Shown piece after piece: positions 1 through 6,205 of a stretch of 17,532 bases of DNA. The stretch covers positions 1 through 17,532 of the forward strand of contig JAFPWQ010000272.1 in assembly GCA_017394925.1 (NCBI GenBank), written 5' to 3'. Each line of letters starts with the position of its first letter. Position 1 is the stretch's first letter. A program made the position numbers and the translations under genes. Below the pieces are notes generated by a model. That model was not told where the DNA came from and did no database searches. It saw only the letters and a list, made by a program, of their open reading frames with translations. Source of the DNA: Synergistaceae bacterium. GTDB lineage: Bacteria > Synergistota > Synergistia > Synergistales > Aminobacteriaceae.

Positions 1-633
1 AAATTATCACTCACTGATGACAGGATGATACCTGAATATGTCATGTTTGACCCTGAATTGCTTTTATACATGCCTGAATATGTGAAAAAGTCATCAGCGT
101 TAGATGCATTAAGTCATGCGTTAGAGTCATTCTGGTCAGTGAATGCAAATCCCGAGAGCCTGAAATATTCACACGAAGCATTAAGCACAATAACCCGTTT
201 ACTTGAAGATTACCCTGAGAGCTATAACTATGAGGCCATGCAGAGAAGCGCATACGTAGCCGGAAAAGCGATAAATATCTCACAGACTACGGCAGGCCAT
301 GCGATGAGCTATAAGCTGACGGGTATATTCGGCATAGCACACGGACATGCAACGGCCTTATGTAATCGTGTATTATTCCATTATCTTGTGCGTGAGACCA
401 GACTTGAAGCTCTGAATGACATTGCGCATTCAATGAAGTGTGAAAGTCCAGACGAGGCCGCAGTGAAGTATGAGCGCATAATATCACGCATGAATATAGA
501 AGTCCCATGTGCAGATGAAGAAGATATAAACGAGCTAGTGAAATCCGTAAATCCCGAGAGATTAAAGAATTTCCCTGTGAGCCTGAATGAGAGCAAGATA
601 CGTGAACTATATCAAGAGATATTAAGAAAGTGA
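1..633 (+). CDS. Iron-containing alcohol dehydrogenase, probable phosphonoacetaldehyde reductase (5'-truncated)
   Basis: The reading frame is open from base 1, so the gene begins upstream of the window; about 210 C-terminal residues are present, against roughly 370-390 for the family. Counting from the internal Met at base 25, the metal-binding residues of Fe-type alcohol dehydrogenases are visible: Asp27 and His31 in DALSHALESF, then His92 and His106 in GHAMSYKLTG and GIAHGHATAL, with the 14-residue spacing seen in FucO-type enzymes. The Rossmann (NAD(P)-binding) half lies outside the window. Only 11 bases separate its stop from phosphonopyruvate decarboxylase, so the two are probably co-transcribed. 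That context suggests reduction of phosphonoacetaldehyde to 2-hydroxyethylphosphonate. The family is certain; the substrate is inferred from the neighbour, and another aldehyde or alcohol is possible. Confidence 0.8.
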   Translation, partial: KLSLTDDRMIPEYVMFDPELLLYMPEYVKKSSALDALSHALESFWSVNANPESLKYSHEALSTITRLLEDYPESYNYEAMQRSAYVAGKAINISQTTAGHAMSYKLTGIFGIAHGHATALCNRVLFHYLVRETRLEALNDIAHSMKCESPDEAAVKYERIISRMNIEVPCADEEDINELVKSVNPERLKNFPVSLNESKIRELYQEILRK

Positions 634-644
634 GAGAGTGATAA

Positions 645-1751
645 ATGGACGCGAAGAGATTTGCAGAGATAATAGACGCAGATTTTTATTCAGGAGTACC
701 TGACAGTCAGTTACGGGCATTATGTGATTATCTGATTGACACATACGGACTTGACCCTAAGCACCATGTCATAGCGGCCAATGAAGGCAATGCGTGTGCA
801 ATAGCGGCCGGTTATCATCTTGCGACAGGAAAAATTCCCGTTGTATACATGCAGAACAGCGGCGAAGGGAACATCATAAATCCATGTGCTAGTCTGTTGA
901 ATTCAAAAGTGTATGCAATCCCGGTAATATTTATTATCGGCTGGCGGGGTGAACCCGGAGTACATGATGAGCCGCAACATATATATCAGGGTGAAGTAAC
1001 GTTAAGACTGCTTGAGGACATGAGCATAAAGTATCATGTGATAAGCGCAGACACGTCAGAGCAGGAAGTTATTTCAGCAATGAAAACTTTCCGTGAATAT
1101 CTTTCAGCTGGTGAGGACGCAGCATTTGTTATTCGTAAAGGCGCACTGACTTATGATGTAAATCTTGTATATCATAATGATTATTCAATGACGCGGGAAG
1201 AAATCATCAGGCACATAATAAAATACTCAGGTGAAGACGCGATAATCAGCACGACGGGCAAAGCCAGCCGAGAATTATATGAATTGCGTGAAACACATGA
1301 GCGTGATTTTCTGACAGTTGGCTCAATGGGACATGCGTCATCAATAGCATTAGGCGTTGCGTTAAACAAACCGGAGCGTAAAGTCTGGTGCATTGACGGG
1401 GACGGATCGGTATTAATGCACATGGGTTCACTTGCCTTAAACGGGAGCATAAAGCCATCGAATTTAATTCACATAGTGATAAATAACTCTGCGCATGAGA
1501 GTGTCGGAGGATTACCCACATGTGCCGGAAGAATTAATCTTGCAGACACAGCGAAATCATGCGGATATGAACATGTCTTCAGTGTGAATGATTATGCACA
1601 ACTTGACGAGGCACTTAATTTTGCGAAGAGAGCAGACGCATTAACATTCATCGAGGCAAAAAGTAAAATAGGCTCGCGTAAAGATTTAGGCCGTCCAACG
1701 ACTAGCGCAATTGATAACAAGAAGGCATTCATGAAATTTCTTGAGGGCTAA
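645..1751 (+). CDS. aepY: Phosphonopyruvate decarboxylase
   Basis: A 368-residue thiamine-diphosphate enzyme that decarboxylates phosphonopyruvate to phosphonoacetaldehyde, the step that makes C-P bond formation by PEP mutase effectively irreversible. The N-terminal pyrimidine-binding half has the ThDP-activating Glu47 in ANEGNA and the conserved stretch YMQNSGEGN. The C-terminal half has the ThDP/Mg motif, GDG at 252-254 and NN at 280-281, followed by SAHESVGG. Length and the order of the two halves match the phosphonopyruvate decarboxylase branch; sulfopyruvate decarboxylase is the main alternative. The Fe-ADH gene directly upstream supports the phosphonate assignment. PEP mutase and a nucleotidyl- or aminotransferase would be expected upstream, outside the window. 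The start is ATG at 645, after a purine-rich stretch (gagagtga). The stop overlaps that of the convergent yvcK by 4 bases. Confidence 0.88.
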   Translation: MDAKRFAEIIDADFYSGVPDSQLRALCDYLIDTYGLDPKHHVIAANEGNACAIAAGYHLATGKIPVVYMQNSGEGNIINPCASLLNSKVYAIPVIFIIGWRGEPGVHDEPQHIYQGEVTLRLLEDMSIKYHVISADTSEQEVISAMKTFREYLSAGEDAAFVIRKGALTYDVNLVYHNDYSMTREEIIRHIIKYSGEDAIISTTGKASRELYELRETHERDFLTVGSMGHASSIALGVALNKPERKVWCIDGDGSVLMHMGSLALNGSIKPSNLIHIVINNSAHESVGGLPTCAGRINLADTAKSCGYEHVFSVNDYAQLDEALNFAKRADALTFIEAKSKIGSRKDLGRPTTSAIDNKKAFMKFLEG

Positions 1752-2830
1752 TCTTCATCATTGAGCCTTCGTATTAGCTTAAAAATCACATTTGCGAGTT
1801 TGGCGGGGTCATGACGAAGTACCCTGCCTTCAGCTTTAGTTTCACTGACACCGGTAATATCGGCTTCAATGCATTCACATCCCATAGATTTAATCATGCT
1901 TCTCTGTTCATCATCAAGATATAGCGGGCTTGCACCTTCACGTTTATATGCCGCGATAATGTCATCAGGAATGACCTGCGAATTAGTGATAATGAAGTCA
2001 GGAGTGCATCCCAGAGCCGCGCTTATCCAGTCTAAATGCTGAATGATATTCATGTTCTGTGTTTCGTCATGCTGTGACAGTAAGTTACACACATAAATTT
2101 TCGGAGCGTCCGAACGTTTAATTTTGTCAGCGAAATCGGGCATTAATATATTGGGAATAACACTCGTGAATAAACTACCGGGCCCAAGAATAATAACATC
2201 AGCATCATCGACAGCGTCAAGGACTTCTTTTAATGGCTTAGCATCGGCAGGTTCAAGCCAAATTTCAATTAAATCCCGGCCATGTTCAGAAATGGCAAGC
2301 TCGCCTTTGACCTCGAGGCCTTGTGAAGTTTTGCCCATAAGAGTAATGCCTTCAGTAGTAACAGGTAAGACGCGCCCGCGAATATTAAGCAGGTGGTTCA
2401 TTTGCTTGACGGCTTTGCTGAAATCTCCGCACATTTCGGTAGCGGCAAGAAGTAAAAGATTGCCCAGACTATGACCGGCTAATTCACCTCTGTCAAATCT
2501 GAATTCAAGAATGCGTTTTAACTCGTTATCATTTTCTGCAAGAGCGGCCATGCAATGACGGACATCACCGGGCGGAAGCATACCCCATTCGTTGCGAATA
2601 CGACCAGACGAGCCTCCTTCATCGGTAACAGCGACGACAGCGGTAATATTACGTGTATATGCCTTGAGACCGCGCAGAAGTGTAGAAAGTCCCGTACCGC
2701 CGCCAATAGCTAAGACGTAAGGCCCGCGAGATAATCTTTTATCGTCATTATTTCGTGATTTTATGTTAATTCGTCCGAAGAAGAATAAGAGCGCAAGTGC
2801 AGTAACAGCACCGAGAATAAAATAGCTCAT
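1748..2830 (-). CDS. yvcK: YvcK/GlmR-type gluconeogenesis factor with N-terminal membrane segment
   Basis: A 360-residue CofD-like protein of the YvcK (GlmR/CuvA) family, which binds UDP-sugars and steers carbon to peptidoglycan precursors during growth on non-glycolytic substrates. Visible motifs are the glycine-rich GGGTGLS at 43-49, DEGGSSGRIR at 70-79, LPPGDVRH near 85-92 and LGPGSLFTSVIPN at 215-227. Residues 3-19 form a hydrophobic segment followed by an Arg/Lys-rich linker. This N-terminal anchor is absent from the B. subtilis-type protein of about 317 residues and explains the extra length. The start codon follows the rapZ stop with no intervening base (TAA-ATG), so translation is probably coupled. 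No whiA gene follows, unlike the usual Gram-positive order rapZ-yvcK-whiA. The family is very secure; the membrane location is inferred from hydrophobicity. Confidence 0.93.
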   Translation of the reverse strand: MSYFILGAVTALALLFFFGRINIKSRNNDDKRLSRGPYVLAIGGGTGLSTLLRGLKAYTRNITAVVAVTDEGGSSGRIRNEWGMLPPGDVRHCMAALAENDNELKRILEFRFDRGELAGHSLGNLLLLAATEMCGDFSKAVKQMNHLLNIRGRVLPVTTEGITLMGKTSQGLEVKGELAISEHGRDLIEIWLEPADAKPLKEVLDAVDDADVIILGPGSLFTSVIPNILMPDFADKIKRSDAPKIYVCNLLSQHDETQNMNIIQHLDWISAALGCTPDFIITNSQVIPDDIIAAYKREGASPLYLDDEQRSMIKSMGCECIEADITGVSETKAEGRVLRHDPAKLANVIFKLIRRLNDED

Positions 2831-3688
2831 TTACTGGTGTCCATGTCCTTTATCACGATGAAGAACAGATACGCCTGAGTATTTAGCCGAGTATGCCTGA
2901 TAGAGCCATTCAGCGACGGCAACAGAACGATGCCTGCCTCCTGTACAGCCGACGGAAATATGCAGTTGTCCGCGGACATTATTGAGGAATTCAGGAATTG
3001 CGAAATCGAGAAATTTTTTGGCCAGTTCCAGAAATTTATGTGTCTCAGGATATTTGAGTAAGAATTCTTTCACTGGTTCATCTTCACCCGTTAAATTTTT
3101 GAGTTCGTCAACGTAATAGGGATTGGGTAAGCATCTTACATCCATAACGAAACTTGCATCCTGAGGAACGCCGTATTTATATCCGAATGAGCTGATTAGA
3201 ATCGAAATTCCTCCGTCATTGCCAAAAAATTCCCTGAGTAATCTTTCACGGTGCTGGTGCAAATCCATCATGGAAGTATCAATCACAATGTCAGCGCGGT
3301 CAAGAACAGGAGCAAGCAGTTCACGTTCAGCGATAATGCCTTCAATAGTCGATAAGCCTTTATTCAGCGGGTGAACTCTTCTAGTGCGTTCATATCGTCG
3401 CAATAATTCTTCGTCAGAGGCCGTGAGAAATAGTACTTTTACTGCACCATTCCAAGCGTCAGCAATATCATCGATGACTTTAACGAAATCTTTGCTTACG
3501 TTTCTTACGTCAACAGTAGCGACAACGCCTTTAATATTATTATCGCGTTCCGAAATCAGAGCGAATAACTGAGGCAGTAACTGCGGGGGCATATTGTCAA
3601 TCGTGATAAATCCGAAATCTTCAAGGACTTTAAGCGTCATAGTTTTACCTGCTCCGCTCATGCCTGTAACTATAATAAACTGTTTCAT
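2831..3688 (-). CDS. rapZ: RapZ/YvcJ-family nucleotide-binding protein (RNase adapter)
   Basis: A 285-residue P-loop protein of usual family length. Walker A is GMSGAGKT at 9-16, DNMPPQLL follows at 31-38, RYERTRRVHPL lies near 98-108, and the C-terminal domain carries GCTGGRHRSV at 247-256, the phosphate-binding signature of the RapZ C-terminal domain. In enterobacteria RapZ presents the GlmZ small RNA to RNase E and senses glucosamine-6-phosphate. Elsewhere the homologue (YvcJ) is a GTP/ATPase paired with YvcK. The pairing with yvcK here points to amino-sugar and envelope-precursor control; the exact molecular role in this organism is unknown. An AAGGAGGA Shine-Dalgarno sequence lies at 3701-3708, about 12 bases before the ATG. 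It is transcribed divergently from rpmH. Confidence 0.93.
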   Translation of the reverse strand: MKQFIIVTGMSGAGKTMTLKVLEDFGFITIDNMPPQLLPQLFALISERDNNIKGVVATVDVRNVSKDFVKVIDDIADAWNGAVKVLFLTASDEELLRRYERTRRVHPLNKGLSTIEGIIAERELLAPVLDRADIVIDTSMMDLHQHRERLLREFFGNDGGISILISSFGYKYGVPQDASFVMDVRCLPNPYYVDELKNLTGEDEPVKEFLLKYPETHKFLELAKKFLDFAIPEFLNNVRGQLHISVGCTGGRHRSVAVAEWLYQAYSAKYSGVSVLHRDKGHGHQ

Positions 3689-3790
3689 ATAATATAATCA
3701 TCCTCCTTAAGGCCATATTCTACTATACTGTGTTATAATTTTCTGGTTTTAACAAGACACGACAAATCACGAGAGGAGCACCATCACAAA
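3689..3790. promoter_or_regulatory. Divergent promoter region between rapZ and rpmH
   Basis: A 102-base gap between divergent operons. On the + strand, TG-T-TATAAT at 3731-3739 is a perfect -10 hexamer with an extended -10 TG and no good -35, a credible promoter for rpmH. Its Shine-Dalgarno (gagaggag) is at 3771-3778. On the - strand, TATAGT at 3727-3722 could serve rapZ, but no convincing -35 is seen. The two -10 elements nearly overlap, so the divergent promoters may compete. No DnaA box cluster was found, although rpmH often sits beside dnaA. Confidence 0.5.
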
Positions 3791-3931
3791 ATGAAAAAGG
3801 GAACATATCAGCCTCATAAGATACCCAGAAAGCGCAAAATAGGATTTCTTGCACGTACAAGTTCAGCATCAGGGCGCAAGATATTACGTAACCGAAGGCG
3901 CAAGGGACGCAAGTATTTAACTCGTGCGTAA
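3791..3931 (+). CDS. rpmH: 50S ribosomal protein L34
   Basis: A 46-codon gene encoding a very basic protein that begins MKKGTYQPHKIPRKRK and ends with GRKYLTRA. This is the L34 pattern: Y/F-QP near the N-terminus, a basic RKRK stretch, a GFLAR motif, then SGRKILRNRRRKGR. L34 is a structural protein of the large ribosomal subunit and binds 23S rRNA. The start ATG at 3791 has an AG-rich ribosome-binding site (gagaggag) about 12 bases upstream. It is the first gene of the rpmH-rnpA-yidD-yidC-jag operon. The last 8 bases overlap the start of rnpA in a different frame. Confidence 0.97.
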   Translation: MKKGTYQPHKIPRKRKIGFLARTSSASGRKILRNRRRKGRKYLTRA

Positions 3932-4271
3932 GACAGGGAGAATACGCAAAGGTTTTGAGTTCGATATGATATTCCGCACTGGAACACGTATAAACGGTGA
4001 ACTGGTGCGGTTATTATATCTCAGAGATGCAACGGGTGAGGGCGTAAAATTCGGCTGTGCGGTCGGAAAACGTCAGGGCAAAGCTCACACACGGAACAGG
4101 GGCAGGCGTATACTGCGTGAGGCATTCAGGACATTAAGTGAGCGAATAATATCAGGAACAAGCATAATATTATTACTCAGTGATAAGGGACTGACGGCAA
4201 AAACAAAGGAAATTGCGCGTGAACTTGAAAGATTATTATCACGGAAAAAATTATTATGCTCTCACGTTTAG
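3924..4271 (+). CDS. rnpA: Ribonuclease P protein component
   Basis: A 115-residue basic protein, the usual size for RnpA, which binds the catalytic RNase P RNA and helps process the 5' ends of pre-tRNAs. The signature is RNRGRRILREAFR at 57-69, the conserved RNR helix; GRIRKGFEF and FRTGTR in the N-terminal part fit the substrate-binding side. The start is a GTG at 3924 inside the final codons of rpmH. An in-frame TAA at 3918-3920 rules out any earlier start, and the next ATG (codon 15) would remove conserved sequence. The 8-base overlap implies translational coupling with rpmH. No strong Shine-Dalgarno is seen ahead of the GTG. The 3' end overlaps yidD by 16 bases. Confidence 0.95.
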   Translation: MRKTGRIRKGFEFDMIFRTGTRINGELVRLLYLRDATGEGVKFGCAVGKRQGKAHTRNRGRRILREAFRTLSERIISGTSIILLLSDKGLTAKTKEIARELERLLSRKKLLCSHV

Positions 4272-4492
4272 CCATAATCTTAATCAGAATGTATCAGGTC
4301 ATAATATCCCCGTACTTAGGCAATAACTGCAGGTTTTACCCGACATGCTCAGACTATGCAATGCAGGCGTATCATGAGTATGGATTTATGAAGGGAACAA
4401 TCTTAACGTTAAAGCGGTTACTTAAATGCGGAGTATGGCATCCCGGGGGTTATGACCCGTTACCAGAAAAAAAACACGAGGTGAAAGAATAA
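4256..4492 (+). CDS. yidD: Membrane protein insertion efficiency factor YidD
   Basis: A 78-residue member of the YidD family, small membrane-associated proteins that support insertion of inner-membrane proteins together with YidC. The family hallmarks CRFYPTCSDYA at 25-35 and WHPGGYDPLP at 61-70 are intact, with conserved Cys25, Cys31 and Cys58. Residues 1-20 are amphipathic to hydrophobic and probably rest on the membrane surface. The ATG at 4256 lies inside rnpA, a 16-base overlap, and the stop is two bases before yidC. The position between rnpA and yidC is the classic one and confirms the call. Confidence 0.96.
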   Translation: MLSRLAIILIRMYQVIISPYLGNNCRFYPTCSDYAMQAYHEYGFMKGTILTLKRLLKCGVWHPGGYDPLPEKKHEVKE

Positions 4493-4494
4493 GC

Positions 4495-5331
4495 ATGTGG
4501 GACTATCTGAAATCATTATTATACGGACTGCTTGAGTTAATTCACAATGGGATAACGGGTATAGGCATCGGCACAAATTTTGCGTGGGGACTTGCAATTA
4601 TCGTTCTTACGCTTTTAGTGCGTTTACTCATGCACCCGTTGACATCAAAGCAGATGAAGAGCATGGAGAAAATGCAGAAGTTACAGCCGCAGTTGAAAGT
4701 ACTGCAGGAGAAATATGCGGACGACAAAGACGAGTTAAACCGTCAGACGATGGCGTTATATCAGGAGAACAAGATAAACCCTGCGAGCGGTTGCCTTCCG
4801 TTAATAATTCAGCTTCCGATATTTATATTATTATACGGAGTTCTTTATGACTTAACGAAGACGGCAGAATTCACGAATGTAACGTTTTTAGGCGTAAATC
4901 TTGGGGGCAGTGTATTAACGACGATAGCCGAAGCACTTGGAGGACTTACGGATGCAACGACAGGAGAATTAATCCCGACTGAGCAATTAGGTTTCATCAT
5001 GGTATTTCTTACTGCGTTTGCTAATCTGGGAACGTTATTCAGCAATTTAGGCGTATGGATATTTAATTTTATCCTGCTTGCATTAATAGCGTGGCTCACA
5101 TGGTACCAGCAGCATTTAACCAGCGCAGGAAATCCCCAGATGGCCATGATGAACTGGTTTATGCCGTTATTCTTAACGTTCATATGTTTTGGCTTACCCG
5201 GCGGAGTGTTGCTATACTGGGGTGTATCGTCATTAATGGGAATAATCCATCAAGTACGCGTTAAGAAGAAGACGAACGAAGAGATGAAAGTGAAGCCAAT
5301 ATTATACAAGGAGAAACCAAAGACGAAATGA
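4495..5331 (+). CDS. yidC: Membrane protein insertase YidC/Oxa1, short form
   Basis: A 278-residue polytopic insertase that places proteins into the cytoplasmic membrane alone or with SecYEG. About five hydrophobic segments are visible: residues about 29-47, 100-120, 165-180, 182-205 and 215-250. The conserved Arg43 lies in LLVRLLMHPLTSKQ, the hydrophilic-groove arginine of the family. A basic, helical cytoplasmic loop (MEKMQKLQPQLKVLQEKY) follows. It lacks the large periplasmic P1 domain of Gram-negative YidC and has no lipobox, so it is the compact form. The C-terminus is Lys-rich (VRVKKKTNEE, KEKPKTK), as in forms that contact ribosomes. The stop overlaps the start of jag by 4 bases (ATGA). 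Confidence 0.95.
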   Translation: MWDYLKSLLYGLLELIHNGITGIGIGTNFAWGLAIIVLTLLVRLLMHPLTSKQMKSMEKMQKLQPQLKVLQEKYADDKDELNRQTMALYQENKINPASGCLPLIIQLPIFILLYGVLYDLTKTAEFTNVTFLGVNLGGSVLTTIAEALGGLTDATTGELIPTEQLGFIMVFLTAFANLGTLFSNLGVWIFNFILLALIAWLTWYQQHLTSAGNPQMAMMNWFMPLFLTFICFGLPGGVLLYWGVSSLMGIIHQVRVKKKTNEEMKVKPILYKEKPKTK

Positions 5332-5387
5332 CAGAAGAAATGACAGAAGAAATGATTGAAGAACAGACAGAAGAAATGACAGAGGGA
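5328..5387 (+). repeat. 12-bp tandem repeat at the 5' end of jag
   Basis: Five consecutive 12-base units, consensus atgacagaagaa, begin at 5328, 5340, 5352, 5364 and 5376. Units 1 and 2 are identical; the others differ at a few bases, and the fifth is degenerate. Each encodes roughly Met-Thr-Glu-Glu, and four of the five carry an in-frame ATG. Unit number could change by slippage without shifting the frame. Confidence 0.85.
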
Positions 5388-6140
5388 GAAGAGAAGCGTA
5401 TCACTCTTGAAGTCTCCAGCATAGACGAAGCGATAGAAGAAGCCTCGCGTCAATGGAAAATACCGGCAGAAAATATACGTGCGCAGGTCATCAGTGAGAC
5501 GCGCGAAGGTTTTCTCGGGATATTCGGAAGCAAAAAGCTCAAAGTAGAAGTTCGTGCAATAATCATGGAGAACCAGACGGATTTAATTACGCGCGGAATA
5601 AAATTCATGAATGAGACATTAAAGCTCATGGATATAAACGCAGAGTCAAAAATCTCTGAGACTGAGAAGAATACGCTGGATATTTACGGCGATGAAGCAG
5701 AAGATTATGTTGTAGGCAGATACGGAGATTGCATTCGTGCAATGGAATATCTTGTGAATCTTGCGCTGAGAGACCCGAAGAAAGAGCCGCGCTTAAAGAT
5801 TGACTCATGCGGTTATCGTGCGCGTAGGACGAAGAGCCTTGAGAGATTAGCAGAGGCAACAGCAAGACAGGCGGTAAAATTTGGCCGGCCTGTGAGACTT
5901 GATCCAATGGCAAGCTGGGAACGCTGGGTAATTCATAATACGCTCAAGAACCGCGATGATGTTACGACTGAATCAATCGGTGAACCTCCGACACGCAAAG
6001 TAGTAATCATGCCGAAATTTGACCCTGATAACGTGAGGGCACCGGGACCGGCGACGATGAGATTTCGTGCACAAAAAGAACGAAGCGAGCGCAATAACAG
6101 GAATAATAATAGCAATTCTCGCGGACGTTTCAGAAGATAA
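5328..6140 (+). CDS. jag: Jag/KhpB (EloR) RNA-binding protein with Glu-rich repeat N-terminus
   Basis: A 270-residue protein with the three Jag parts. Jag-N spans about 24-77 and includes ETREGFLGIFGSKKLKVEV. A type II KH domain spans about 88-160, with the nucleic-acid loop GRYGD at 130-134. An R3H domain spans about 165-228, with Arg199 and His203 in ERWVIH and the conserved SIGEPPTRKVVI. In other bacteria KhpB/EloR binds RNA, influences cell elongation and division and is a phosphorylation target. Two oddities flank this core: an acidic N-terminus of repeated TEEM units (1-20) and a disordered Asn/Arg-rich tail (RSERNNRNNNSNSRGRFRR). The ATG at 5328 overlaps the yidC stop. In-frame ATGs at 5340, 5352 and 5376 make the true start uncertain by up to 16 codons. 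No mnmE follows, unlike the usual order. Confidence 0.93.
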   Translation: MTEEMTEEMIEEQTEEMTEGEEKRITLEVSSIDEAIEEASRQWKIPAENIRAQVISETREGFLGIFGSKKLKVEVRAIIMENQTDLITRGIKFMNETLKLMDINAESKISETEKNTLDIYGDEAEDYVVGRYGDCIRAMEYLVNLALRDPKKEPRLKIDSCGYRARRTKSLERLAEATARQAVKFGRPVRLDPMASWERWVIHNTLKNRDDVTTESIGEPPTRKVVIMPKFDPDNVRAPGPATMRFRAQKERSERNNRNNNSNSRGRFRR

Positions 6141-6160
6141 TAAAAACATTAAAGCGCAAA

Positions 6161-6203
6161 TAAATTTCCCCCCGTGTAAAAGCGAGGGGATTTTATTATT
6201 TTA
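6161..6203. terminator. Probable bidirectional intrinsic terminator between jag and hydA
   Basis: A C-run at 6168-6173 and a G-run at 6185-6189 can form a short GC stem: CCCC with GGGG, plus an inner CG-CG pair across a mismatch. The loop is A-rich. T-rich sequence follows on the + strand (6191-6202), and an A/T-rich tract follows on the - strand. It sits 20 bases after the jag stop and just past the convergent hydA stop at 6206, so it probably ends both operons. The stem is imperfect. Confidence 0.6.
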
Positions 6204-6205
6204 TC

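Noticed and set aside
1..633. Complete small gene starting at base 25
   Set aside because: The frame stays open to base 1 and encodes family-like sequence before the Met, so the gene is cut by the window edge.
3720..3770. Possible replication-origin signals near rpmH
   Set aside because: A TTATAACACA stretch resembles a DnaA box only with an extra base, and there is no cluster of boxes and no dnaA.
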